From: Cohnella sp. WQ 127256
GTDB taxonomy: Bacteria; Bacillota; Bacilli; Paenibacillales; Paenibacillaceae
Length of the DNA: 64,000 nucleotides
Direction of reading: 5' to 3'
Assembly (NCBI RefSeq): GCF_024519285.1
Contig: NZ_JAMZCY010000007.1
Location: 1-64,000 of the forward strand
Shown piece after piece: positions 8,410-18,298 of the stretch. The notes beneath the pieces were generated by a model, which was given only the letters and a program-made list of their open reading frames with translations, was not told where the DNA came from and made no database searches. Numbering within the stretch: position 1 is the first letter of the stretch; each line of letters opens with the position of its first letter. A program made the translations under genes and the position numbers.

Positions 8410-8452
8410 AATTTTGTTAGTCTTATAACATGGTTTTATGATAACAAAAATT
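8410..8452 (+). promoter_or_regulatory. Promoter with flanking inverted repeat before the beta-mannosidase
   Basis: TTGTTA (8414-8419), 17-bp spacer, TATGAT (8437-8442). The arms AATTTTGTTA (8410-8419) and TAACAAAAATT (8442-8452) form an inverted repeat that covers the -35 and follows the -10, a layout expected for an operator. The cognate regulator is not in the vicinity. Confidence 0.55.
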
Positions 8453-8477
8453 AAAATATAACTAACGGAGGTTGAGC

Positions 8478-11048
8478 ATGTCTGAATTCACATGGCCAGT
8501 ATTAGATTGGAAATTTAAAGCGATTGATGATAGCGAGTGGTTGCCTGCCCAAGTGCCAGGATGTGTTCATACGGATTTGTTGAAAAACGGTTTGATTCCA
8601 AATCCATTCGAAGGAACCAACGAGAAGCAGCTACAATGGATTGATCGTAAAGATTGGGAGTATGCTACTGAATTTGATCTCCCTCAGGAGCTAATTGCAC
8701 ATTCCCATTCGGAGATGGTGTTTGAGGGATTGGATACTTATGCAGAAGTGTATCTGAACGATACTCACATCTTGTCCGCCGATAATATGTTCCGTACTTG
8801 GAGGATAGATGTGAAATCCCTACTTCATGAGAAGGGGAATAGATTACGAATCGTATTCCGTTCACCGATTATCGAAGGGCTTGTGAAGCTGGGAGCGAAT
8901 GGATTTGGCTATCCTGCGTCGAATGATGATTCCATTACCGGTGGTCTGGAAGATAAGAAGCTAAGCGTATTTACTAGAAAAGCACCTTATCATTTCGGTT
9001 GGGATTGGGGACCACGGTTTGTGACGAGTGGAATATGCAGCAATATTTCCATTCAAGGCTGGTCAGGCTTCAGAATAAAGGATCTCTTTATTCAGCAAGA
9101 GGAAGTAACCGCCAGTTCAGCACGCGTAATAGCAGTTGTGGAAATACAATCAGACATAGAGGGTACTGGAAATCTTACAGTAAATACGGATGATGGACAT
9201 CGTTGGGACCAGCAGGTGCAACTCACTGGCGGGAATCAGACGGTGGAGATGACCATAGAAATCAATGATCCTAAGCTTTGGTGGATCAGAGGGTTGGGTG
9301 AGGCTAATCTGTATATTTTCGAAGCAACAGTTGCAGTTGAAGGGTTTGAACCTTCTCAACAGACTGTGCGAACGGGATTACGATCTGTGAAGCTTATCCG
9401 CAAGCCAGATGCGAAGGGGACATCTTTTTATTTTGAGCTAAATGGAGTTCCTATCTTTGCCAAGGGGGCTAATCATATTCCTAACGATAGCTTCTTTACC
9501 GATGTAACGTTCGAACGGTATCGGCATGAAATTGCTAGTGCTGTGGAATCTAATTTTAATATGCTCCGTGTATGGGGCGGTGGTATTTATGAGCACAATA
9601 TTTTCTATGAGCTGTGCGATGAATACGGAATTCTAGTATGGCAGGATTTTATGTTTGCTTGCAGTATGTACCCAGGTGATCAAGCTTTTCTAGACAATGT
9701 TCGTGCTGAAGCAGAGGACAACATACGCAGATTGCGAAATCATCCGAGCATCGCATTATGGTGCGGAAATAATGAGATAGACGGGGCATGGTCGCATTAT
9801 AAAGAAAATGCAGGCTGGGGCTGGAAGCAACTCTATTCCGCGGAGCTTCGGGAGAAGATGTGGGCGGATTATGAGGCGATTTTCCATAAGATGCTTCCTA
9901 AGGTTGTAGCTGATCTTGCTCCAGGAATTGATTATTGGCCCTCCTCACCGATGCAGGAGATTAAGAATAATGAGGATCAGCATGCGACGAACAATTCTTC
10001 CCACGGGGATATTCACTTCTGGGCGGTATGGCATGCATCCGAACCCTTTGAGAATTATAAGCTTAATGTGGGGCGGTTTATGAGTGAGTATGGCTTCCAG
10101 TCGTTCCCGGAATATAAGACAGTTCGTACTTATGCGAATGATGAGCAGATGGCTTTAGATTCGGAGGTCATGTTACATCATCAGAAAAACGGTCGTGGGA
10201 ACTTCTTAATTAGGGAATATTCCGATAAGTATCTTAAAGATCCTAGGGATTTTGTTTCCTTCCTCTACATGAGTCAAGTGCTACAGGCGGAAGGCATGAA
10301 GATGGCGATCGAAGCCCATCGAAGAAATAAAGATTACTGTATGGGCACACTATATTGGCAAATGAATGATTGTTGGCCGGTCGCTTCTTGGTCAAGTATG
10401 GATTACTTGGGGAGATGGAAAGCGATTCAGTATTATGCACGGAGAAGCTTCCGTGATGTGATGCTGTCGATCGATCAGAATGAGGATAAGGTAGAGTTTC
10501 ATGTCGTATCAGATATTGTTAAACCTATAATGGGAGTATTGGAATGGGGCTTGTACGATTTCCAAGGTTCGCTGCTGGCGGAGGGATCTGATCCCTTTGA
10601 AGTTCCAGCCAATTCAGCGGTGAAGTTACTCGAATTGTCCATTAGTGATCGGTTAAGTCCATATGATCCTCACGAGACAGTGTTGATTGGGCGGCTCGTT
10701 CAAGAGGGGAATGTACTGGATAGCAAGGAGCATTATTTTAGTTACTCGAAGCATCTTAAGCTATCCGCTAAGCCATCTATTAAGGTTACCGAAGTAGAAG
10801 GGACTAAGGGTTCAACTTTCATCGTGACCTCACTTAGCCTAGCAAAACAAGTGTGGTTGCAGTCTGAAGTTGAAGGGATATTCTCAGATAACTTCTTCGA
10901 TCTAGTACCGGGAATCCCGAAGACTGTCCAATTCTTGAAGAGAAATGGTGATGGAGCGGCGTTTACTCTAGCTACTCCTGGTCAGCTTGAAGTGACATCT
11001 ATGATTGACTATGTCATTTCTGAGGAGGAACAGGAATTAATGAGTTGA
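8478..11048 (+). CDS. Beta-mannosidase, glycoside hydrolase family 2
   Basis: 856 residues from ATG 8478, with GGAGGT at 8467-8472. The order is a sugar-binding N-terminal domain, immunoglobulin-like domain (contains WWIRGLGEANLY), the TIM barrel from about residue 310, and beta domains at the C-terminus. The WDWGPRFVTSGI motif is typical of GH2 beta-mannosidases. The acid/base Glu is in WCGNNE (Glu433) and the nucleophile in FMSEYGFQS (Glu537). No signal peptide, so it is cytoplasmic and probably removes beta-linked mannose from imported oligosaccharides (inferred). It is monocistronic here with an operator-like promoter. Confidence 0.92.
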   Translation: MSEFTWPVLDWKFKAIDDSEWLPAQVPGCVHTDLLKNGLIPNPFEGTNEKQLQWIDRKDWEYATEFDLPQELIAHSHSEMVFEGLDTYAEVYLNDTHILSADNMFRTWRIDVKSLLHEKGNRLRIVFRSPIIEGLVKLGANGFGYPASNDDSITGGLEDKKLSVFTRKAPYHFGWDWGPRFVTSGICSNISIQGWSGFRIKDLFIQQEEVTASSARVIAVVEIQSDIEGTGNLTVNTDDGHRWDQQVQLTGGNQTVEMTIEINDPKLWWIRGLGEANLYIFEATVAVEGFEPSQQTVRTGLRSVKLIRKPDAKGTSFYFELNGVPIFAKGANHIPNDSFFTDVTFERYRHEIASAVESNFNMLRVWGGGIYEHNIFYELCDEYGILVWQDFMFACSMYPGDQAFLDNVRAEAEDNIRRLRNHPSIALWCGNNEIDGAWSHYKENAGWGWKQLYSAELREKMWADYEAIFHKMLPKVVADLAPGIDYWPSSPMQEIKNNEDQHATNNSSHGDIHFWAVWHASEPFENYKLNVGRFMSEYGFQSFPEYKTVRTYANDEQMALDSEVMLHHQKNGRGNFLIREYSDKYLKDPRDFVSFLYMSQVLQAEGMKMAIEAHRRNKDYCMGTLYWQMNDCWPVASWSSMDYLGRWKAIQYYARRSFRDVMLSIDQNEDKVEFHVVSDIVKPIMGVLEWGLYDFQGSLLAEGSDPFEVPANSAVKLLELSISDRLSPYDPHETVLIGRLVQEGNVLDSKEHYFSYSKHLKLSAKPSIKVTEVEGTKGSTFIVTSLSLAKQVWLQSEVEGIFSDNFFDLVPGIPKTVQFLKRNGDGAAFTLATPGQLEVTSMIDYVISEEEQELMS

Positions 11049-11104
11049 CGAAATTGGAAACACATGGTATCTTAACTTTACATTAATATTAGTTAAGCGG
11101 AAGC

Positions 11105-11147
11105 ACCGCAAATTCTGACGAATAATCGTCAGGGTTTGCGGTTTTTT
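11105..11147 (+). terminator. Strong terminator between the beta-mannosidase and the Tad operon
   Basis: Stem of 17 bp (11105-11121 with 11126-11142, two mismatches), loop ATAA, then T6. It ends only 27 nt before the first Tad start codon, so part of the hairpin is within the likely leader of that operon if its promoter lies upstream. Confidence 0.9.
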
Positions 11148-11174
11148 GTATTTTCTGGATCGGAGGGAACTGGG

Positions 11175-12317
11175 ATGGTTAAGAGAGTTGTATTGGCAAT
11201 ATCGCAGCGTGAATATGTGGCTAAGCTTGCAGAATACTTGAGGGAAGAGGAGCCGAGCTGGGAAATTGCTGCATATACGCATGATAGTGCATTGCGGCGA
11301 GAGCTTCAAGAAAGTCGCCCAATTGACTTATTAATTGGACAACCAGATTTACTTCGTGAGGTGACAGGATTAATTCATAAGGTTGGAAAGATCATTGCGC
11401 TAGTAAGGGAAAAAGGAAGAGCAGAGACTGATTGGCAGGAAATTGTACAGTATCAGTCATTGCCGGTGATTTTGTCAGGCATTCGGGGAGGGCTGGGTGT
11501 GGCTGATGTCTCTTCGGCGCAAGGCTGTCAGGTCATAACCGTGTTCTCCGCATCGGGAGGAGCAGGGAAAACGACGGTTGCCTTAAACTTTATTCGGCAA
11601 GCTGGTGAGCGGGGATTACGTACCTTTTATTTGAATATGGAAGTCTTAAATGCGACTTCGCTATTGTTTGGTAAAGGTGAGCCAGATAGCTTATCAAGAT
11701 TATTGTATGCCCTTCAGGCTCATCCAGAGCAATGGGACTCCTTGGTGCAACAGTTATGTCGGCATCAATCCCAGCTGCGTACCGATTACCTCGATGCTCC
11801 TGAGCATCCTGGGGAAAGAGTGGCTATGACCTCTGAGCTCATGATGAGTTTGGTAGAGAAATTCCGTAGCTCGGGTAAATACGATCTGATCATTATTGAT
11901 CCAGATTCGGGAGCGGGTGATTGGCACCGTAAGCTGCTGCAAATGAGTGATCGGATCGTATGGCTGGCGCTTGATGATGCGCAGACTTTACTGAAGACTG
12001 AGATCTTGCTACGTCATTGGCAAGAGCACATAGGCGTAGAGAGGGGCAAGATTTCATTTGTGCTAAACAAAGGGAATGGTGGAGGGTTAGTCAATCATTG
12101 GAATTTGACTGGTGTTGCTCCGTTAGCCGTCTTACCTTACATTCCACAATGGAAAACGATTGACCAACCAGGGAGACTGATTTCGTCCCCCATTTACTCC
12201 GGAGCGGTAGACCTATTGCTTAATAGGATGGAGATCGCTGAAAGATCGCCTAGTTCAAGACACCGAAAGGAGGAAGCGCATGGAATTCAGCGGTCTCACA
12301 TTAGGGGAGCTGGCTGA
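11175..12317 (+). CDS. tadZ: TadZ/CpaE-like ATPase, Tad pilus localisation
   Basis: 380 residues from ATG 11175, after CGGAGGGA (11161-11168). The first ~110 residues resemble a receiver-like fold without obvious phosphorylation site; then a MinD/ParA-type ATPase starts at VITVFSASGGAGKTT (Lys132). YDLIIIDPDSG is the Walker B-type stretch. In Tad systems this protein positions the secretion machine at the membrane. First gene of the Tad operon; the end overlaps tadA by 38 nt. Confidence 0.85.
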   Translation: MVKRVVLAISQREYVAKLAEYLREEEPSWEIAAYTHDSALRRELQESRPIDLLIGQPDLLREVTGLIHKVGKIIALVREKGRAETDWQEIVQYQSLPVILSGIRGGLGVADVSSAQGCQVITVFSASGGAGKTTVALNFIRQAGERGLRTFYLNMEVLNATSLLFGKGEPDSLSRLLYALQAHPEQWDSLVQQLCRHQSQLRTDYLDAPEHPGERVAMTSELMMSLVEKFRSSGKYDLIIIDPDSGAGDWHRKLLQMSDRIVWLALDDAQTLLKTEILLRHWQEHIGVERGKISFVLNKGNGGGLVNHWNLTGVAPLAVLPYIPQWKTIDQPGRLISSPIYSGAVDLLLNRMEIAERSPSSRHRKEEAHGIQRSHIRGAG

Positions 12318-13521
12318 GTTAAGGGATGCTGTGCGATCTCGATTATCGTGGGATAGCTCCGTATCGGATGATGAGCTCCGGCAGTTAATCGAGAATGAGC
12401 TCTTCCAGAGAGAGCGAACCCGTCGTATGACTGCGGGTGAGCGGAAAGCAGCGGTGACAAGGTTATTTCATTCTTTTCGTGGGTTGGATGCTTTGCAGCC
12501 TTTATTGGAAGATCAAGAAATAACAGAAATCATGATCAACTCCCATGATGAGATCTATATTGAGAGGCGAGGAGAACTGCAGTCGGTCAATTTAGGCTTT
12601 GAGAGCGCTGAAAGATTAGAGGATCTGATTCAAAGCTTGGTTGGACGGGTGAATCGGATTGTAAACGAGGCTTCCCCCATTGTTGATGCGAGGCTGGCGG
12701 ATGGGTCACGGGTACATGTCGTTCTACCTCCGATTGCCTTGAAGGGACCGACCGTTACGATTCGAAGGTTCCCGCAGAATCCGCTTCGGATGCAGGACTT
12801 AATTCAAAAAGAGGCACTATCTCAAGAGGCAGCTGATTTTCTTCGTCAGATGGTTGAAGCCAAATACAATTTGTTCATAAGTGGTGGAACAGGCTCTGGT
12901 AAAACAACGTTCCTCAATGCGTTATCTCAATGGATACCAACGAATGAACGTGTAATTACGATTGAGGATGCGGCAGAGCTACAAATTCGTGGAGTTCCCA
13001 ATCTAGTCTCACTTGAGACTCGTAACTCGAACAGTGAAGGCAAAGGGCAAATCGGTATTCGTGAGCTTATCCGTGCATCATTGCGTATGCGACCTAATCG
13101 AATTATTGTTGGCGAGGTTCGGGGAGCAGAGGCCTTAGATATGCTACAGGCGATGAATACGGGACATGAAGGAAGCTTATCCACGGGACATTCCAATGGA
13201 GCTAAGGATATGATTTCCCGTTTAGAGACGATGGTACTAAGCGGCGCTGATTTGCCAGTTATGGTAGTTCGTCAACAAATGGCGTCTGCACTGGATATTA
13301 TTATTCATTTGAGTCGCTTTCGCGATTCTTCACGGCGTGTGACGGAAATATGTGAGGTCATAGGAATACGAGATGGTGAGGTTGAGCTTAGTACATTATT
13401 CCGCTTCGATGAGGAAGGGGAACGCGATGGAAGAGTTGTAGGACGGCTGCTGCGTATGGAGCCACTAAGAAATATACGAAAGCTGCGACATGCCGGGTTC
13501 ATAGGGGAGGCGGGGGGATGA
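12280..13521 (+). CDS. tadA: TadA/CpaF family secretion ATPase
   Basis: 413 residues with AAGGAGG just before the ATG. N-terminal helical domain, then the VirB11/GspE-type ATPase: Walker A ISGGTGSGKTT (Lys208), Asp box ITIEDAAELQI, Walker B RIIVGEVRGAEA and the His box GHEGSLSTGHSN. It powers pilus assembly through the TadB/TadC platform. ATGA overlap with tadB. Confidence 0.95.
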   Translation: MEFSGLTLGELAELRDAVRSRLSWDSSVSDDELRQLIENELFQRERTRRMTAGERKAAVTRLFHSFRGLDALQPLLEDQEITEIMINSHDEIYIERRGELQSVNLGFESAERLEDLIQSLVGRVNRIVNEASPIVDARLADGSRVHVVLPPIALKGPTVTIRRFPQNPLRMQDLIQKEALSQEAADFLRQMVEAKYNLFISGGTGSGKTTFLNALSQWIPTNERVITIEDAAELQIRGVPNLVSLETRNSNSEGKGQIGIRELIRASLRMRPNRIIVGEVRGAEALDMLQAMNTGHEGSLSTGHSNGAKDMISRLETMVLSGADLPVMVVRQQMASALDIIIHLSRFRDSSRRVTEICEVIGIRDGEVELSTLFRFDEEGERDGRVVGRLLRMEPLRNIRKLRHAGFIGEAGG

Positions 13522-14258
13522 CCGAATATCGAACTTATCGTCTGAGCACCTTGGAGAGGCTATGGGCGCTAAGCATAGGTTGTATATTCTGTTTTATGGC
13601 CATTTGGGTGACATACCGGCTAACGATTATGGCAATCGTTGTTACACCCCTTGGTTTATTATATCCGCGTTACTATGCAAGGGCGATGTGCAGGAAACGT
13701 CGGGACAAGCTGAGACAACAATTTAAGGATGCATTGCAGGCACTATCTTCATTACTATCTGCCGGTAGGTCGGTTGAGAATGCTTTTATATCTTTGGAAA
13801 ATGATTTGATTCTGCTTATTGGCGATACCCAGTCTGATTTGATTAGGGAGCTTAGAGTGATAGTCAACCGATTGAACAGTGGGGAACAATTAGAGGTTAG
13901 CTTACAGGATTTCGCGAGACGCTCAGATTTGGAGGAGGTGGGGAACTTCGCTGATGTGATTACGATCTGCAAGAGAGCGGGAGGAGATCTGGTCGAGGTT
14001 GTGAGAAGAACCTCACAGCTTATAGGTGAGAAGCTTGAGGTTGAGCTTGAGGTGTCTGTACTCATTGCTCAGAAAAGGTTCGAATCTCGAATTATGATGG
14101 GCATGCCATTCGCTTTTGTAGGAATTCTGGGGTTTATGGCCGCAGATTATATGCAACCGCTTCATGAAGGGATGGGGATCGTACTGTTGACGGTATGCTT
14201 GCTCTTATTATTAGCTTGCAGCTGGTGGATGAATCGGATTATGGATATTAAGCTATGA
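13518..14258 (+). CDS. tadB: TadB-like inner membrane platform protein
   Basis: 246 residues. Two hydrophobic segments near the N-terminus (about 15-55), a cytoplasmic T2SS-F domain (DALQALSSLLSAGRSVENAF through ELEVSVLIAQKRFESRIM) and two C-terminal membrane segments. It forms the membrane platform with TadC. It overlaps both neighbours at the stop/start codons, which indicates one transcript and coupled translation. Confidence 0.88.
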   Translation: MTEYRTYRLSTLERLWALSIGCIFCFMAIWVTYRLTIMAIVVTPLGLLYPRYYARAMCRKRRDKLRQQFKDALQALSSLLSAGRSVENAFISLENDLILLIGDTQSDLIRELRVIVNRLNSGEQLEVSLQDFARRSDLEEVGNFADVITICKRAGGDLVEVVRRTSQLIGEKLEVELEVSVLIAQKRFESRIMMGMPFAFVGILGFMAADYMQPLHEGMGIVLLTVCLLLLLACSWWMNRIMDIKL

Positions 14259-15097
14259 GCGGTTGGCTGATGGGAATTTGCTGTGTAAGTTTACTTGGCT
14301 TGTATTCAGTATTGCTCATTCAGTCTTTAAGAGTCCGGAGAAGCGCGCGTTTTCAAGTCCATGTGGACCCTTTCATCGTACTCTTACGTTTCCGTCCAAT
14401 ATATAAGCGGGTACACCCATTACTGAACAGGCCAAAGCTATCCTTGTCTTTGTTAAATGGGGGGACATGCTCGAGCGAGCTGTTAATGGGCTGGGCAGGT
14501 GAGAGCGTAGGAATTGCTTATGTGTCACTGTTGGTCACGGCAATGTTAGCCGTACTGTCAGAAAACCCAACTCTCCTATACGTAGGCATTATGATCGCAG
14601 GCTGCCTTCCAGTCTTACGAACGAAAGAGCTGTTTAATAAAGTGAATAAGCGTCGTCAGTCTATTGTTATGGAGCTTCCTGAATTGCTTAGTAAATTGTT
14701 GCTGATGGTGAATGCGGGTGAGAACGTGATGAGGGCACTAGACAGAGTAGTGGAACAAAAGCAAGACACAGAGCATCCCTTATATGTTGAATTAAAGGCT
14801 GCAATCGCGGGGATGAAGCGTGGGGAAAGCTTGTCTGTTGCACTGGAGGAAATGGGGAGAAGGTGCGCGGTGCCAGAGGTGAAATTGTTCGCAACTACAT
14901 TACTCATCAACGCTCGAAGAGGAGGGGATGCCTTCGTTCCAGCTTTGCGTGAAATCACTAGACAGATGTGGGACAAGAGAAAGGCTATCGCTCGAACGCT
15001 CGGTGAACAAGCTTCTTCTCGATTGGCATTTCCGCTTACACTTGTTTTTTTGTTGATTATGGTACTTGTTGGAGCACCGACGATGTTAATGATGTAA
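14255..15097 (+). CDS. tadC: TadC-like inner membrane platform protein
   Basis: 280 residues. N-terminal membrane segment, two more around residues 85-125, the T2SS-F domain (ELPELLSKLLLMVNAGENVMRA through MWDKRKAIARTLGEQASS) and a final membrane segment ending GAPTMLMM. Second half of the Tad platform. It starts inside the tadB stop codon. Confidence 0.88.
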   Translation: MSGWLMGICCVSLLGLYSVLLIQSLRVRRSARFQVHVDPFIVLLRFRPIYKRVHPLLNRPKLSLSLLNGGTCSSELLMGWAGESVGIAYVSLLVTAMLAVLSENPTLLYVGIMIAGCLPVLRTKELFNKVNKRRQSIVMELPELLSKLLLMVNAGENVMRALDRVVEQKQDTEHPLYVELKAAIAGMKRGESLSVALEEMGRRCAVPEVKLFATTLLINARRGGDAFVPALREITRQMWDKRKAIARTLGEQASSRLAFPLTLVFLLIMVLVGAPTMLMM

Positions 15098-15127
15098 TAC
15101 CTATTACAATACGGAAGGATGTTAAAT

Positions 15128-15328
15128 ATGATAGAGAATTTGTTTCAATTTGGAATTAAAGCAATCGGCTCAATATGGGAGGATGAGGAGGGTTTGGGTA
15201 CGCTTGAGCTAGTACTCATTGCAGCTGTCCTCATTATCGTAGCCATTCTATTCAAAGATTGGATTTTGGAGTTTATGGGCAATTTAATGGATTCAGTCGA
15301 AGGTAAAGCGGATGAAGTCTTCAAGTAA
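15128..15328 (+). CDS. Flp-family type IVb pilin
   Basis: 66 residues from ATG 15128; GGAAGG (15113-15118) fits this start better than the ATG at 15119. A 22-residue leader ends in EEG, followed by LGTLELVLIAAVLIIVAILF. Cleavage after Gly22 would put Glu at +5, as in class III prepilins. The remainder is one hydrophobic helix plus a short acidic tail. It is the probable major pilin, processed by the peptidase at 19238. Confidence 0.85.
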   Translation: MIENLFQFGIKAIGSIWEDEEGLGTLELVLIAAVLIIVAILFKDWILEFMGNLMDSVEGKADEVFK

Positions 15329-15986
15329 TGATTCGGGGTCGATTACATTAGAAGCTTCCATGGTGTTTCCTTGGGTAGTCATGATGACTTTCCTTCTACT
15401 CTTCTTCTCTTTATTTATCTCGCAGGGGGCGCTTCTTTATTACAGTACGTCTGTTTTGGCTGAAAGAACTGCATTCAGCTGGTCTAATTCAGCTAAAGAT
15501 GCACATACAGGTGCCTATCCGCAGGGGCAATATGATGGGTTATATTGGCGGTTAATTGATGATAGCCTAGTGCAGGGTTTGTTTGGTCTGGCATCTAGTG
15601 ATTCAGGAACAGGGATTAGCGTTGAGATCAACTCGTCAATGACAAGGATCGAAGGTTCATCAGCTGTGGACAAGCTAAAGAGAAGCAGCTTCGAGCTCTC
15701 TTCTTCTCAACCTATCGGAACTGGTGATATCAACTATCTTAATATTGGAATTAAGCGTGAGATTGGTGTGCATTTAACTAGCATCTGGCTTGCAGAGCCA
15801 TTGCTTTGGCTACGAGGAGGAGGCGCTGCAGAAGCTGATGTATCCGCGTTGGTTGTTGAGCCGCAAGAATTCCTTCGTACCTTTGACCTCATTCGTTATT
15901 ATGCAGCAAAAATGAAGAACTCTCCGGAAGGCGCCACAGCCTATCGCGACAAAGCGGGTGGTGTTTTGCAGAAGCGTAAACAATGA
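15312..15986 (+). CDS. TadE-like pseudopilin
   Basis: 224 residues. The frame starts inside the end of the pilin gene. A 9-residue leader (MKSSSNDSG) precedes SITLEASMVFPWVVMMTFLLL, so cleavage after Gly gives Glu at +5. After the hydrophobic helix comes an extracytoplasmic domain of about 170 residues without recognised motifs. It is probably a minor pilin of the Tad pilus. Confidence 0.8.
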   Translation: MKSSSNDSGSITLEASMVFPWVVMMTFLLLFFSLFISQGALLYYSTSVLAERTAFSWSNSAKDAHTGAYPQGQYDGLYWRLIDDSLVQGLFGLASSDSGTGISVEINSSMTRIEGSSAVDKLKRSSFELSSSQPIGTGDINYLNIGIKREIGVHLTSIWLAEPLLWLRGGGAAEADVSALVVEPQEFLRTFDLIRYYAAKMKNSPEGATAYRDKAGGVLQKRKQ

Positions 15987-16042
15987 ATCTAGGATGAAAT
16001 AATTTTTAATTCGATGAATGTTAATAGAAGGAGACAATGGGA

Positions 16043-18298
16043 ATGGAGTTTTCTAAAGATGATGGGGAGCTCCCTTCCCATGACCGAAAAGGTGATACGA
16101 ATGGCACATCGGGCTCCGTATCTATTTATTTTATCGCTGCGACCGCTGCGTTTTTGCTACTGACAGCATTGCTTATCGACTTTGCTAGGGTAGCAGCCTT
16201 TCGTAAACAAGCCGAGCTGGCCGTTAAATCGGGTGTACGTTCTACGTTATCCTCCTTTGATCCGACGATCTATGCGCGATATGGATTGTTTATTAGAGGG
16301 GGAGAGTCGGCTAGTGAGCTATTTCATGAGACGCTGGAAGGAAATGCAGCTTCTCAAGGTGATGGCATATTTCCGTTCTTGGATACCCAGTGGGAAGAGA
16401 CGGATATTACGGAGAGTAGACCCCTAGCTAACCATGATGTATTTCGTAGACAAGTTCTCGAGGAGATGAAATACAAGGCTCCCATCGATTTATCACTTGA
16501 AGTTGCTAATCGTTTCCGAGGTGTCTCGGGGGTAATGAAGGAAGCGACGGCTACTGTGAACATTTTGGAGAAAATGCGGAAAGCCTATGACCGCCGTGAA
16601 GAGGCATTTGATGATGCTCTAGATGAACAAATCAAGCTGGGGGAAAATGTTAAACAATCGTTGGAATCGCAAATCGGTTCAGTGGGGAGTATCACTGGCA
16701 AATATGAAGATTATGTAATCAAGCGACTAGAAGATGAAGACAGGCGAGTATTAGTCCGAAAATGGGAGGAACGAAGAGAGGAACGAGAGAGAAATGGTGA
16801 GGATATAGATGAGGATCAAGAGCATAAACCGGAAGGGCCGCGCTATGAGGCAGAGGTTGCTGCATTTGAGTCATCCGCTAAATCGTTATCGACAGCTTTA
16901 ATCAAACAAGCTGCATCCGTGAAATCAGAAGCAGATAGCTTCCTACTAAAAGCTAATGAAGCCGTTCTGAAAGCTAAGGAAGCTAATGATGAGATGAGGG
17001 GAATCGTTGAGCAGTCAAAGTCTACTCCACCTGTTTCATCTGGAGTAGGGACAGGGGAAGAGGAAGCAGCTAGCCATGCAGAGAACATGCAGACGATGGA
17101 GCAGCTCCGTAAGTCAACGGAAGATTTGGTGCTGGAGCAAGCTTTTTTCGAGGAATACGAAACAGAGATTAACCAGCAGTATTCACAAAGTTTAGCTCTT
17201 GCGAGTGAGGCATCATCGATGGGATCACTTATAGGTTCAGTTCCAGGATCAACAGGGATGGGATCTTCATTGCAAAGTGGAGAAGCAAGATTCCAAAGCG
17301 CTTTTACTAAATACGCTAGCGAATATGGTTCAAGTGGCTCTGTGATTTCCGCACGAATCGCTAAGCTGGAAGCCCATCGTTCCTATGATAACGAGCGCAA
17401 ACAGGAAGAGAAGAAAGCGAAGTCCGCATGGTCGGGTGCTGCTAATTTTCTAGGAGCATTAACTGGAGCATCTGGGTCGGAGAAGGACAAGGCGGGCTTT
17501 GAACAAACGAATGGGCTCTACGCTACAAATAAGGAATTTAATCAGGCAGAGGAAGATCAAGCTAAAGCTAAAGCAGAGAGAAACGAGGATCCTTCCGAGG
17601 GTAGAGATGAGGCGATGTCTTCGTCTAACGATTTAATGGATGTGCTGGAAGGCTCACTGCTTGGTGCGAGAGACCAGCTTTATTACTCCGAATATACGAT
17701 AACAAGATTATCCCATTATGACCCCTCACTAGTTAAAGAGATGCTGCGCGGAGGAGACACTCCGTTAGATATTCACTTGCAGGAAGCGGAGTATATTTTG
17801 TACGGTCTGAACAATCCGGCAGGAAATATAGCCGCAGCATACGGGGAAGTATTCGCATTTCGATTAGCTATCCGGACAATGGAAGGATTAATCGAATGTC
17901 GTGCGATGGGGCATCCGTTACTTGTTCTAGTAGCAGCACTTGTGTACGGAATACGGAATGCTCTTCTTGATATGAATAGCTTAGTGGAGATGGGTAAGAT
18001 CCAGCTTTCCAAATATATTAAAGTGGATACTGTCTATACAGACTATCTAAGATTATTCATGCTCTTACATGGGGGATCAAGAAGTCATTCTGCAAGAACG
18101 ATTGCTGTAATAGAGCATGCTTCTGGGCTAGACTTTCGTGGGGCATACACTTACGCGAGCGGTGAAGGAAGTGCATCAATTAGGTTATGGTTTTTCCCAG
18201 GCTTACTTAAGGTGATGAATCGTTTCGGAAATCTCGGAGGAACGGTAAAGGGGAACCGTTATGAAGCGACATCTATCGCCGATAGCTCTTATCAATAA
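16043..18298 (+). CDS. Large TadG-like protein with long coiled coil
   Basis: 751 residues from ATG 16043; the ATG at 16037 is too close to GAAGGAG (16028-16033). The N-terminus has NGTSGSVSIYFIAATAAFLLL, a pilin-type helix where Tyr replaces the usual Glu at +5. It continues DFARVAAFRKQAELAVKSGVRS as in TadG and in DUF5702-type proteins of Firmicute Tad loci. The middle (about 190-560) is highly charged and predicted coiled coil. A C-terminal hydrophobic stretch (PLLVLVAALVYGIRNALL) is around residue 630. Function unknown; the end overlaps the next gene by 38 nt. Confidence 0.7.
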   Translation: MEFSKDDGELPSHDRKGDTNGTSGSVSIYFIAATAAFLLLTALLIDFARVAAFRKQAELAVKSGVRSTLSSFDPTIYARYGLFIRGGESASELFHETLEGNAASQGDGIFPFLDTQWEETDITESRPLANHDVFRRQVLEEMKYKAPIDLSLEVANRFRGVSGVMKEATATVNILEKMRKAYDRREEAFDDALDEQIKLGENVKQSLESQIGSVGSITGKYEDYVIKRLEDEDRRVLVRKWEERREERERNGEDIDEDQEHKPEGPRYEAEVAAFESSAKSLSTALIKQAASVKSEADSFLLKANEAVLKAKEANDEMRGIVEQSKSTPPVSSGVGTGEEEAASHAENMQTMEQLRKSTEDLVLEQAFFEEYETEINQQYSQSLALASEASSMGSLIGSVPGSTGMGSSLQSGEARFQSAFTKYASEYGSSGSVISARIAKLEAHRSYDNERKQEEKKAKSAWSGAANFLGALTGASGSEKDKAGFEQTNGLYATNKEFNQAEEDQAKAKAERNEDPSEGRDEAMSSSNDLMDVLEGSLLGARDQLYYSEYTITRLSHYDPSLVKEMLRGGDTPLDIHLQEAEYILYGLNNPAGNIAAAYGEVFAFRLAIRTMEGLIECRAMGHPLLVLVAALVYGIRNALLDMNSLVEMGKIQLSKYIKVDTVYTDYLRLFMLLHGGSRSHSARTIAVIEHASGLDFRGAYTYASGEGSASIRLWFFPGLLKVMNRFGNLGGTVKGNRYEATSIADSSYQ

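Noticed and set aside
13673..14065. 130-codon minus-strand frame inside tadB
   Set aside because: Fully antisense to a well-supported Tad gene, Ser-rich composition typical of shadow frames, no start site.
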